Shown: positions 1 to 7,474, counted from the stretch's first letter. The stretch is DNA of 8,337 bases from Pseudovibrio sp. JCM 19062 (GCA_001310715.1 BAXV01000114.1:1-8337); one strand, 5' to 3'. The notes: generated by a model from the sequence alone, not told the origin. A program made the numbers and translations.

Positions 1-27
1 TGCAGCCATATGGCAAGGACATAATGA

Positions 28-102
28 TCCCCGGTAGCTCAGTGGTAGAGCAAGCGGCTGTTAACCGCTTGGTCGCTGGTTCGAATCCGGCCCGGGGAGC
101 CA
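28..102 (+). tRNA. tRNA-Asn (anticodon GTT)
   Basis: A complete cloverleaf can be drawn. The seven-base acceptor stem pairs 28-34 with 92-98. The D arm is 37-50. The anticodon stem 53-57 (AGCGG) pairs with 65-69 (CCGCT) around the seven-base loop 58-64, which carries anticodon GTT at 60-62, reading the Asn codons AAC/AAU. The T arm holds TTCGAAT in its loop with GCTGG pairing to CCGGC. The discriminator is G99 and the 3' CCA (100-102) is encoded in the DNA. A run of five T follows at 106-110 and may end transcription. No second copy of the tRNA 3' end is visible in the window, so there is no sign that it serves as an integration site here. Confidence 0.97.
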
Positions 103-812
103 TCCTTTTTACAAACACCCTCCCCCTCGTTTAAAGCACCTCTTCTCCTCACAAAATCCGTGCGTGTGCGTCTATCCAACAAAACAAGAAAAAGAATGGG
201 TAGAAAACCATGTTCACACGAAGCCAAGCGGGCGCACTCTCAAGTGCCGCAGGCCGCCGACACGGGCTCATCTGGGTAGAAGTCTCTTCCGCACAAAAGC
301 GGAGGCTCTCCATTTTGCGGTAAAGATTACCCTGATCCTGCACATGGCCAGCTATTAACCCTAGTGGGCCTCCCTAAATTATAAGGGAAGTAAAAACCTG
401 CGAGAGCAGAACAGCGCTTCACGCGCACCAAAACACACCCCAACAGCATCCAACACTCCCGAAAACCAGCCAAACTGATGGGTTTTCCCCTTAAAAATCG
501 GTATTTTCTGGAAATTATGAGATTTTTTTGCCATCCGCTGCCCTAGCGGCTCTCAACTCAACATTACCCAATTTATATTGGCAATCAGTACAATGAAAAT
601 TTTACACAATAACAACTAAAGAATCTTCAAGTATTAATACGAGAAATCTGATTTACCTACAATTATTATGACATAGATACTCTAAGTAAATACATATACC
701 ACTAATGTATCGGGTACACACTGTCATGATAAATACTGTCGGACAACTGTACTATAACACATAAAAGGCACCCCTCTGGGTAAGTTGCTGCGTGAAGATC
801 AGGGAGCCACAA
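103..812. other. long noncoding region, AT-rich in its second half
   Basis: No supportable gene is visible on either strand; the short open frames have no convincing ribosome binding site or recognisable protein. Bases 103-480 have ordinary composition, with small hairpins such as CTTCCGC/GCGGAGG (286-292 with 299-305) and CCGCT/AGCGG (535-539 with 545-549), neither followed by a T run on its own strand. From about 560 to 765 the sequence is strikingly AT-rich compared with both sides. A -10-like TATAAC (753-758) lies about 55 bases before the downstream gene, but no good -35 box sits at the right distance. It probably holds the promoter region of the exported-protein gene; anything else would be a guess. 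Confidence 0.5.
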
Positions 813-1495
813 ATGAGTAATTTATTCGCACACCGCGCTGTGACGCGCGTCTTTAATCCCCGCAATATCTGCGTCGGGATTACAGCTGCATGTATGACAA
901 CACTGCTGGTGCTTGCCGCACCTTCACTGGCCGAGATTCCACCGGCAAGTGATCAGGGTGCAACGGAACCAACACTGATCGGGAAATCCGAAGCTGGCCA
1001 CACCTACGCCATGCCGGAGGACTTTATCGCCGTCACAGTCGCCCCATCAGCAGAAACGCCTGATGCAGACCCTCTGGAGAGCGATCTGTCAATTTGGGTG
1101 GGAGCAGTTGAAATTCAGGGCCGCGAAACCCTCTGGGTCGAGCTGATTGATGAAGAGGCGAAGTCATCTACGATTCCGAAGTTCAGCCAAACGAAACACA
1201 TCTGCTGCCCGATGGTCGTGCCATCGCCGTGGCCATTATGACACCGGACATCCACCCCCAGTCCTTGCAGTCCGCAGAGCTGCCAAAAGACCAGTCCCGC
1301 GCGCCCATCAGTGAACGTTTTGTTGTCACCAGCAAAGCAGCCTTCACCGCGGCAATGGATACCCAAGTCACTTTGCTGGAGGTGCAGCCCGTTCCTGAAG
1401 AAACCGAGAATTCCTTCATGCTCAAGGCTGGCGAAAACGGCGAAACCATCTGGAACGCCACCAAAGGCGCTGTCACCTGGCTGGAACGTGAATAA
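813..1495 (+). CDS. exported protein of unknown function, with one frameshift
   Basis: I do not recognise the family. The ATG at 813 is preferred over a GTG at 792 because AGGGAG (801-806) stands six bases before it. The product begins with a basic stretch, then a hydrophobic segment (about residues 19-36) and a signal-peptidase-I-like site after S-L-A40, so it is probably periplasmic or secreted. The mature part is acidic and polar, with no membrane helix and no cysteine motif. The frame opened at 813 runs to 1241 but loses sense after 'WVELIDEE'. Coding continues in another frame from about 1157 to the TAA at 1493-1495 ('GEVIYDSEV...', later 'TWLERE'). Adding one G to the GG at 1157-1158 joins the two parts into 227 residues, so a lost base in a GGG run is likely. 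Its neighbours give no functional clue. Confidence 0.7.
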
Positions 1496-1555
1496 CAGAC
1501 ACAAACAGACAACACACGGGCGCACGCAAATCGATACTCTCTCAAATCGCATTTA

Positions 1556-1615
1556 GCGCAGCCATTCGAACTGCGCGCGTCCCACGAGAAACTTTATTCT
1601 CGCGAAATTTCGTGG
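1556..1615. other. cluster of inverted repeats between the exported-protein gene and cysK
   Basis: Several perfect short inverted repeats lie side by side. GCGCAG (1556-1561) pairs with CTGCGC (1571-1576). CGAGAA (1585-1590) pairs with TTCTCG (1597-1602) around a six-base loop. CGAAATTTCG (1603-1612) is a ten-base palindrome. CCACGA (1582-1587) pairs with TCGTGG (1610-1615), enclosing the previous two. No run of T follows on the plus strand, so a classic intrinsic terminator is not shown. The cluster may end transcription of the upstream gene or act in the DNA ahead of cysK; which is unknown. Confidence 0.45.
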
Positions 1616-1692
1616 CTAGAAAAATATCCTAATCTCACCCACCCTTTGGCAGGCCATTTCTTGTTCTCTTCAGGCCAGCACAGTAGCGTGGT

Positions 1693-1720
1693 CTGAAAAG
1701 CAATCGAACACCCACATAAT
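1693..1720 (+). promoter_or_regulatory. candidate cysK promoter
   Basis: CTGAAA (1693-1698) and CATAAT (1715-1720) match the sigma70 -35 and -10 boxes at four and five of six positions, with a 16-base spacer. Transcription would begin near 1727, leaving a leader of about 29 bases before the cysK ATG. The purine-rich GAGAGAGA (1746-1753) just before the ATG is a weak ribosome binding site. The call rests on box matches only. Confidence 0.35.
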
Positions 1721-1755
1721 AAATTTATGCTCATACCAGTTATTTGAGAGAGACC

Positions 1756-2791
1756 ATGGACACGCGCGCCTCTGCCATCGAAGCTATTGGCAACACCCCC
1801 CTCATCCGCCTGAAGGCCCATCCGAGCGAACCGGCTGTGAAATCCTCGGCAAAGCCGAATTCATGAACCCCGGTCAGTCCGTCAAGGACCGTGCAGCCCT
1901 CTTCATCATCAATGATGCAGTCAAACGCGGCACTTTGAAGCCGGGTGGCATTATCGTGGAAGGCACCGCTGGCAACACCGGCATCGGCCTTGCTCTGGTC
2001 GGCAACGCTCTGGCTACCGCTCTGTGATCATTATTCCCGAGACCCAGTCCCAGGAAAAGAAAGACATGCTGCGCATTGCTGGCGCAGAGCTGATCGAAGT
2101 TCCGGCAGTTCCCTATAAGAACCCCAACAACTACATCAAAGTCTCCCAGCGCATTGCGCAAGAGCTGAACAAAACCCACCCGCAAGGTGCAATCTGGGCC
2201 AACCAGTTTGACAACACTGCCAACCGTCAGGGCCACATTGAGACCACCGCTCAGGAAATCTGGCAGCAGACCGATGGCAAAGTGGATGGCTTCATCTGCG
2301 CAGTCGGGACTGGCGGAACACTGGCTGGCGTCGGCATCGGCCTTAAGGAAAAGAACCCGAACATCAAGATCGGCCTTGCAGACCCACACGGTGCAGCGCT
2401 TTATAACTACTACGCCCACGGCGAGCTGAAGTCCGAAGGCTCCTCGATCTCCGAAGGTATCGGTCAAGGTCGCATAACTGCCAATCTGGAAGACGCCCCT
2501 GTCGATTTCCCCTACCGCATTTCCGATGAGGAAGGCCTGCTGATCAACTTCGAGCTTCTGGAACACGAAGGCCTCTGCCTTGGTGGCTCTTCGGGCATCA
2601 ACGTAGCTGGCGCAATCCGCCTCGCCAAGGAACTCGGCCCCGGCCATACCATCGTTACCGTACTGTGTGACTACGGCACCCGCTATCAGGGCAAGATGTT
2701 CAACCCGACCTTCCTGCGCGAGAAAGGCCTGCCGGTTCCACAATGGATGGAACGTAAGTCCAACATCGCCATTCCGTTCGAACCAGCCTGA
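1756..2791 (+). CDS. cysK: cysteine synthase A (O-acetylserine sulfhydrylase), with two frameshifts
   Basis: A PLP enzyme that makes L-cysteine from O-acetylserine and sulfide in the cytoplasm, the last step of cysteine synthesis. Restored numbering: 'IGNTPLIRL' near the N terminus; '[10 protein letters not shown]' with the PLP lysine K44; 'GTAGNTG' (70-76), the substrate-binding loop; 'GTGGT' (from 185), the phosphate-binding glycine loop; 'GGSSGIN' (from 277). The C-terminal '[10 protein letters not shown]' is typical of the longer alphaproteobacterial form. The frame changes twice. Near 1816-1820 one base is missing (one more C gives K-A-P-S-E-R-T-G-C), and at 2011-2013 one G is missing (CTG GGC TAC becomes CTG GCT ACC). 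Repairing both gives 345 residues, a normal length with no lost motif, so sequencing error is more likely than a pseudogene. It has its own promoter region and is followed by cls on the same strand after about 200 bases. Confidence 0.93.
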
Positions 2792-2917
2792 TCTGCCACG
2801 ACTTTCTCAGTCAGCAGAAACCACTACAGGTTAAGTAGAACTAGGAATAAACCCTAAAGCAGTTTGCTCTTTAGAACAAAAGTCCAAACCACTTTAGGTG
2901 GAAGTCCTTGCAAAATT

Positions 2918-2948
2918 CGCCGAGAGGTTTTGACCAATCCTCTTGGCG
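2918..2948. promoter_or_regulatory. large dyad over the cls promoter, candidate operator
   Basis: CGCCGAGAGG (2918-2927) and CCTCTTGGCG (2939-2948) are inverted repeats that match at nine of ten positions, separated by 11 bases. The half-site centres are 21 bases apart, about two turns of B-DNA, as expected for a dimeric regulator binding one face. The centre falls on the -35 box (2930-2935) and the right arm lies in the -35/-10 spacer. As the predicted transcription start is downstream (about 2965), the dyad should act as DNA and not as an RNA hairpin. The regulator is unknown. If an upstream transcript reads through, the same sequence could instead form a hairpin, with a G-U pair at the mismatch. 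Confidence 0.45.
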
Positions 2949-2958
2949 CAGCTATAAA
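2930..2958 (+). promoter_or_regulatory. sigma70-like promoter of cls
   Basis: TTGACC (2930-2935) and TATAAA (2953-2958) each match the sigma70 consensus at five of six positions, with an ideal 17-base spacer. Transcription would start near 2965, leaving a leader of about 24 bases that contains the AGGAG ribosome binding site. This is the best-looking promoter in the window and suggests that cls is transcribed on its own and not only by read-through from cysK. Confidence 0.7.
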
Positions 2959-2974
2959 TGGACCCTCGCCTTAC

Positions 2975-2979
2975 AGGAG
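2975..2979 (+). promoter_or_regulatory. ribosome binding site that decides the TTG start of cls
   Basis: AGGAG lies nine bases before a TTG at 2989. A TAA at 2983-2985 in the same frame closes the reading frame just upstream, so translation must begin at or after 2986. The TTG is the first usable codon at a sensible distance. The ATG at 2958 is in a different frame and lies inside the -10 box. Confidence 0.7.
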
Positions 2980-2988
2980 TTGTAACGC

Positions 2989-4417
2989 TTGGAATCCTCA
3001 TTCAGCCTCCTCTCCCTGATCGCTGTTCTCAGCGTGTTTTTCTATGCGCTGGCAATCCTTTGCGCCATTCGCGAGATCATGTATTCCCGCACCTCGCAGG
3101 GCAGCATTGCCTGGCTGCTCTCCTTGTTTTTCCTCCCCATACCAACGGTCCCGCTCTATTTCATCTTCGCGTGGAAACGGCTGGATGATTACATCGAGGT
3201 GCGCGACGACATCTCCCAGATTGAGGCAGACGTGCTCAACCGGCACACACCCTATGTGGATGGCACCGCCAGCAGCCACTGGCCAGTCCACACCCGCATA
3301 GCCTCCGTGCCTTTTTTTGAAAGACAACGAGTGCAAGCTGCTCATTGACGGTCCGGCCATGTTTGCTCCATCATCGAAGGCATCCGCAATGCCAAAAAGC
3401 ATGTGCTTGTGCAGTTCTTCATCATCCGCGAAGACAGCATCGGGCTGGAACTGGCTGACGCCTCATAGAGCGCGCCAAGGCGGGCCTGCACGTTTGTCTG
3501 CTCTATGACGATATCGGCTCGCGCGCCCTCTCCGCCCAATACCGCGCCCGTTTGCGCGACGCAGGCGTCCGCGTCAGCGCCTTCAACAGACGCCACCGGC
3601 TCATGCGCATGTTAGGCCTATGCGCCTCAACTACCGCAACCACCGCAAGGTGGTGGTCACCGACAGCAAACACTGCTGGATTGGCGGCCACAACATCGGT
3701 GAAGAGTACCTCGGCCTCTCGCAAGAGTTTGGCCACTGGCGCGATACCCACGTCAAAGTCTCCGGCCCCGCCGCGCTGGCAGCCACTCTCTCCTTCAGCG
3801 AAGACTGGCAGTTTGCCACCGGCAAAGCCCCCCAACTGGAACTGCCCGCCAGCTTCCCCCAAACCAGCGGGGAAAGCGTCATGGTCATGCCAACGGGGCC
3901 AGCGGACGCTCAGGAAGACTGCGCCATCACCTTTGTGGAGAGCATATCGCGGGCCAAGGACCGCCTCTGGATCGTCAGTCCCTACTTCGTGCCGGGCATT
4001 GAGGTCCTTACAGCCCTCTACGCAGCTGCCCTGCGCGGCGTGGACGTCCGCATCCTCCTGCCTGAGAAAGCCGACCACTGGCTCGTCTGGCTGGCCAGCT
4101 ATGCACATGCAGACAACCTCGCCAGCCACGGCATCAAGGTCTACCGCTATCTGGAAGGCTTCCTGCATGAAAAAGTTATTCTCATTGATGATGAGCTGGC
4201 CGGCATCGGCACGGTCAACTTCGACAACCGCTCGTTCAACATCAATTTCGAGATCACGCTCTGGTTCACTGGCAAGGACATGATCCAGAAGACTGAACAG
4301 ATGCTCCTGCAGGATTTTGAAGGCGCACGCCAGACCGACCGGCTCGAACTCAACAACCGGCGTTATGCCTTTCGTGTTCTCGCTCAGGCCGCACGCCTGT
4401 TCTCACCGGTCCTGTAA
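2989..4417 (+). CDS. cls: cardiolipin synthase (phospholipase D superfamily), with four frameshifts
   Basis: A membrane enzyme that joins phosphatidylglycerol units, or a related donor and acceptor, into cardiolipin. Two N-terminal membrane helices (about residues 4-26 and 39-61, the latter followed by 'WKRLDDY') match the Cls N-terminal domain. Two HxKxxxxD motifs follow: 'HRKVVVTD' (H219, K221, D226) with 'GGHNIGEEY', and 'HEKVILID' (H394, K396, D401) with 'NFDNRSF'. The restored length of 476 residues and the motif spacing fit ClsA-type enzymes. Four indels break it: one extra T in the seven-T run 3312-3318; one base missing near 3365-3369; one C missing near 3461-3464; one C missing near 3617-3619. 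The last segment, from 3620 to TAA 4415-4417, is uninterrupted and carries both catalytic motifs. Because all segments match the family in order, error in the sequence is more likely than decay. TTG is the start codon. Confidence 0.9.
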
Positions 4418-4522
4418 AACTCCTGCCCTCCAGAATTGATGAGTACACTTCACTGGACTTGTGTGAATCCACTGAAATACATTAGGCCCAAGTGAGAAGA
4501 AGAAGTTGGAGGGATTCTTTGC

Positions 4523-5167
4523 ATGTCATTTGTGCCTGAGCTAAGCGTGCTGGCAGCTTTCACACTTGCCGCCTTTATCCTGACCGTCACCCCTGGACCG
4601 GATATGACCTTCTACATGAGCAAAGCGCTCACCCAAGGTCGCAAAGCCGGTATAGTCGCTATTGTTGGCGCAACCAACGGCGTCATGATCCATGCATTTC
4701 TGGCAGCGGTTGGCGTTTCCGCTCTGCTTGCCGCTTCTGAACTTGCGTTCCAGATCCTGAAAACAGTTGGCGCGCTCTATCTTGCCTATCTCGCAGTCCA
4801 AATCCTGCGCAACGGCTCTGCGTTTTCACTGGAACAAGGCGAAGCCCCCCGCGAAACAGCAGGGAGCATTTGGGTCAAGGCCGTCACCATTAACCTGCTC
4901 AATCCAAAAGTTGTTCTGTTCTTTGTAACGTTCCTGCCCCAGTTTATCTCCGCAGCAGATCCATACGCAGCCTCTAAACTGTTGTTCCTTGGTGTCTTTT
5001 TCATTGTTCTGAACGTACCAAGCAATCTTGCGCTGATGTTTGGCGCCTCTGCTGTATCCACATTTTTGCGCAGTTCGCCACGTGTCATGCGCCTCATGGA
5101 TTATTCCTTTGCGGCCATCATGGCAGCCTTCGCAGTCAAACTGCTAAGCGCCCGCTCCACTGCTTAA
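4523..5167 (+). CDS. LysE/RhtB-family amino-acid exporter
   Basis: An inner-membrane protein of 214 residues, the usual size for this family of small efflux carriers for amino acids and related metabolites. It has about six hydrophobic segments (roughly 8-30, 42-65, 68-88, 110-135, 147-170, 185-208), the N-terminal 'TPGPD' signature (residues 23-27) and the mid-protein 'NPK' (127-129) followed by 'FLPQF'. A strong GGAGGG site (4508-4513) lies nine bases before the ATG. It is the only confidently called protein gene here with no frame break. The substrate cannot be read from the sequence. Its position between cysK and sseA makes cysteine or O-acetylserine possible, as exported by E. coli EamB (YfiK) of the same family, but homoserine, threonine, leucine or lysine are equally open. 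Confidence 0.88.
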   Translation: MSFVPELSVLAAFTLAAFILTVTPGPDMTFYMSKALTQGRKAGIVAIVGATNGVMIHAFLAAVGVSALLAASELAFQILKTVGALYLAYLAVQILRNGSAFSLEQGEAPRETAGSIWVKAVTINLLNPKVVLFFVTFLPQFISAADPYAASKLLFLGVFFIVLNVPSNLALMFGASAVSTFLRSSPRVMRLMDYSFAAIMAAFAVKLLSARSTA

Positions 5168-5182
5168 AATCAACACTTTAAG

Positions 5183-5208
5183 GTGCGTGAATTCATTTCA
5201 AAACGCAC
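5183..5208. other. inverted repeat upstream of the alanyl-tRNA editing gene
   Basis: GTGCGT (5183-5188) and ACGCAC (5203-5208) form a perfect six-base inverted repeat around 14 bases that include the palindrome TGAATTCA (5188-5195). It begins 15 bases after the LysE-type stop codon and ends 22 bases before the next ATG. No T run follows. It could be a weak terminator, a leader hairpin or an operator; the sequence does not decide. Confidence 0.35.
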
Positions 5209-5230
5209 AGTCCCCACATGAGACTATCCT

Positions 5231-5954
5231 ATGACCGAACATCTTTACCGAAGCGATGCCTACCTGCGCAGCAGCGAAGCCACTGTGAGCGAAATCACCC
5301 CGGAGGGTGGCATTATTCTGGACCGAACCTGCTTCTACCCCAATGGCGGCGGCCAGCCCGGCGACTGCGGCTCCCTTGAGCTGGAAGACGGCACGCGCAT
5401 TCCAGTTGCAACAACCGTTTATTCCAAAGACCGCACGCAAATCGTGCACGTACCAGAAGAAGGCACTCAACTGCCGGAAGCACTGAACGCAGGCACGAAA
5501 GTCATCGCGCACATCGACTGGGAAACCCGCTACAAGCTATGCGCGTGCACACTGCCCTGCATCTGCTCTCTGTCGTTCTGCCCTTTCCGGTAACCGGTGG
5601 CAGATCAGCGATGGCACAGGCCGTCTGGACTTCGATATTCCAGAGGCAACGCTGGACAAGGAAGAGCTGACACAGAAGCTTCAGGACCTGATTTCAGGTG
5701 ATCATGCAATCACGCAGGAATGGATCACCGACGAAGAGCTGGAAAGCAATCCCGGCCTTGTAAAAACCATGAGCGTAAAACCACCTATGGGCAGCGGTCG
5801 GGTCAGACTGATAAGAATTGGTACGGACATTGATTTGCAGCCGTGCGGCGGCACACACGTTTCCCAGACCGCACAGATTGGCAAAGCTGCAATCACCAAG
5901 ATTGAGAAAAAGGGCCGTCAGAACAGACGCGTTCGCATTCAGTTGGAGGACTAA
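5231..5954 (+). CDS. alaX: AlaX-type alanyl-tRNA editing protein, with two frameshifts
   Basis: A free-standing relative of the AlaRS editing domain that hydrolyses Ser- or Gly-tRNA(Ala) in the cytoplasm and so protects translation fidelity. Visible motifs are 'NGGGQPGD' in the N-terminal half, 'HTALH' (H107, H111) and 'CGGTH' (C206, H210). The two His pairs and Cys make the zinc site of this family. Length after repair is 241 residues, matching AlaX-M proteins that lack the synthetase body. The frame breaks near 5537-5539, where one base is missing before ATG-CGC-GTG-CAC, and near 5600-5602, where one C is missing (GGC CAG ATC became GGC AGA TC). The first break cuts just before the zinc-binding histidines, so as written the protein would be dead; homopolymer error is more likely. 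The end of the gene contains the ribosome binding site of sseA. The ATG at 5231 has only a weak purine-rich leader. Confidence 0.88.
5945..5950 (+). promoter_or_regulatory. ribosome binding site of sseA inside the end of alaX
   Basis: GGAGGA lies seven bases before the sseA ATG and overlaps the last codons of the editing gene, whose TAA is three bases from that ATG. This points to translational coupling and one shared transcript. Confidence 0.75.
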
Positions 5955-5957
5955 AAC

Positions 5958-6802
5958 ATGACGCAGGATCCGATTGTCTCAGTAAGCTGGCTCAAGGAAC
6001 ACCTGAATGCGCCCGATGTGGTAATCATTGACGCTCCTGGTACCTGCCAGCAATGCAGCGCGATGCCAAAAAGGAATATAGGCAGGAGCATATTCCCGGT
6101 GCACTGTTCATGGACATCGACGAGGTCTCCGACCAGAACTCGGAGCTTCCACACATGCTGCCCGAACCACATGTGTTCTCCTCCAAAATGCGCCAGATGG
6201 GTATTGGCGACGGCCAGACCATCGTCGTTTATGACGGTGCAGGTCTTTTCTCCGCGGCCCGCGTATGGTGGATGTTCCGCGCCTTTGGCGTCGAAAGCGT
6301 CTTTGTGCTCGACGGCGGCCTGCCTGCGTGGAAAGCGGAAGGCAATCCGGTCACCGATGAAACCCCACCCCGCCTGCCACGTCACTTCACCGCAATTTTA
6401 AACCACGACATGGTGCGCAATCTGGACGAGGTGCAGGAAGCTTTGCAAACCAGCAGCCACCTTGTGCTGGATGCCCGCCCGTCGGCACGATTTAAAGGGC
6501 AGGCAGACGAACCACGAGAAGGCGTGCGCGGCGGTCATATGCCGGGCGCTCTGAACCTGCCCCATACCCTTTTGCTGAACGAAGGCAAACTACGCAGCAA
6601 AGAGGAGCTGCAGGACATCTTTAATCAGACTGGCGTGGATGCCTCAACTCCGGTGATTACGTCCTGCGGGTCAGGCGTCACAGCTGCCGTGCTCTCACTG
6701 GCACTGGAGCGTGCGAACTTCACCAAAACAGCGCTGTATGATGGCTCCTGGACCGAATGGGGCTCCAGTCAAAAGACCGAGGTCATCAGCGAACCTGCCT
6801 GA
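5958..6802 (+). CDS. sseA: 3-mercaptopyruvate sulfurtransferase, with one frameshift
   Basis: A two-domain rhodanese enzyme that moves sulfur from 3-mercaptopyruvate, a cysteine catabolite, to acceptors such as thioredoxin or cyanide. The inactive N-terminal rhodanese domain spans about residues 8-135 ('HIPGALFMDIDE', 'LDGGLPAW') and the catalytic domain about 160-275. The active-site loop is 'CGSGVTA' with Cys237. This CG(S/T)GVTA form is typical of mercaptopyruvate sulfurtransferases, whereas thiosulfate sulfurtransferases carry a basic CRKGVT-type loop. The C-terminal 'DGSWTEWG' is also typical. One base is missing near 6034-6037: adding a T turns 'DAPGTCQQ' into 'DASWYLPAM', as in the family, and continues to TGA 6800-6802, giving 281 residues. 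It is coupled to the upstream editing gene and ends at a strong terminator. Confidence 0.92.
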
Positions 6803-6831
6803 CTTAAACCAAAACAATAATCTCAACAAAG

Positions 6832-6862
6832 CCCTGCAAATCATTGATTTGCAGGGATTTTA
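6832..6862. terminator. bidirectional terminator between sseA and the minus-strand oxidoreductase
   Basis: CCCTGCAAATCA (6832-6843) and TGATTTGCAGGG (6845-6856) are perfect 12-base inverted repeats around a single T, so about ten base pairs can form with a small loop. ATTTTA follows on the plus strand and CTTTG on the minus strand. It sits 29 bases after the sseA stop and eight bases past the end of the minus-strand gene, exactly between two converging genes. The T tract is short, so efficiency is uncertain. Confidence 0.82.
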
Positions 6863-6864
6863 CA

Positions 6865-7474
6865 TTAAGCAGCCATCACATCCTTCTGGGCGAGCGCATC
6901 CTGTTCACCCAATTGTGCAGCCTCTGCAAGCCACGCGGTACGCTCCTCTTCACTCGCAGAGAACACTGGCGAGAACAGGTGCAGGCTATGCTCTTCAAAA
7001 CCGACAAACTCAAGGATCTGTCGGCTCATCACCTTGTCATGCGCACGCTCATAAAGCTCATCATAATAATGCGCCGCTGTATCACTGGTAATCAACACTC
7101 TGGCACTGCGCCCCTTCAGGAGCTTGGCTGGCACCTCTTCCCCTTCCACCATGCGGAAGGCAAACCCCGGCAGCAAGGCGCGGTCCAGCAAGCCTTCATC
7201 TGCCCCGGCATACCACCCCACCACAACGGGTAGACCGGAACCAATGGGTGCACCATGTCAGGTTCTCCTGAAACGCCACCACATCAGGCTCCAGCACTTG
7301 CTCACCATAATAATCACCTGATCGCAGTGCACTATCAAACTCCATCGCGCCAAGGTGCATCACCCGCACCTGTGCACCACCCTTGCGCGCAGCAGCCGCA
7401 TAGGATTCAGCAAGAGCATGTCCAAGACGATCTTTTCCAAAATGACCGCTAAACACAAAAATCCTGTTCGTCAT
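6865..7474 (-). CDS. NAD(P)H:quinone oxidoreductase, flavodoxin fold, with two frameshifts
   Basis: A soluble FMN- or FAD-dependent reductase of the Flavodoxin_2 group (KefF/MdaB/NQO-like), expected to reduce quinones or similar electrophiles by two electrons. Restored to 203 residues it shows 'RIFVFSGH' (4-11) for the first strand and flavin-phosphate loop, 'YPLWWGGMP' (82-90), then 'LLDRALLPGFAF' and a C-terminal region with 'TSDTAAHYY' and 'LEFVGF'. The start ATG (7474-7472) follows GGAG (7483-7480) after five bases. Two bases are missing, both a C on the plus strand: at 7241-7242 (HWVPVYP was broken) and at 7193-7194 (MKGLLDR was broken). It is transcribed away from the TetR gene and converges on sseA. 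Three palindromic sites upstream suggest repression by that regulator. The exact substrate cannot be told. Confidence 0.82.

Noticed and set aside
39..227. Minus-strand open frame whose C-terminal part reads 'GRIRTSDQAVNSRLLY'
   Set aside because: It is the antisense translation of the tRNA-Asn gene, a well-known false protein in annotation.
1874..2743. Long minus-strand open frame of 289 codons opposite cysK
   Set aside because: It lies wholly antisense to a strongly conserved gene, has no family features, and is a codon-bias shadow.
2854..2874. CTAAAG/CTTTAG inverted repeat as the cysK terminator
   Set aside because: Only six base pairs, AT-rich, nine-base loop and no T run; too weak to call.
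2958..3188. Plus-strand open frame starting at ATG 2958
   Set aside because: Its ATG overlaps the -10 box, it lacks a ribosome binding site, and it runs out of frame over the cls N terminus.
3312..3318. Seven-T run in cls as a programmed slippage site
   Set aside because: A T run can cause polymerase slippage, but three other unrelated indels in the same gene and nine elsewhere make plain sequence error simpler.
3503..4168. Minus-strand open frame of 221 codons opposite cls
   Set aside because: It is antisense to a gene with both HKD motifs in sense; its composition is that of a mirrored coding frame.
4449..4467. TTCAC/GTGAA inverted repeat upstream of the LysE-type gene
   Set aside because: Five-base arms in one copy with no promoter context; expected by chance.
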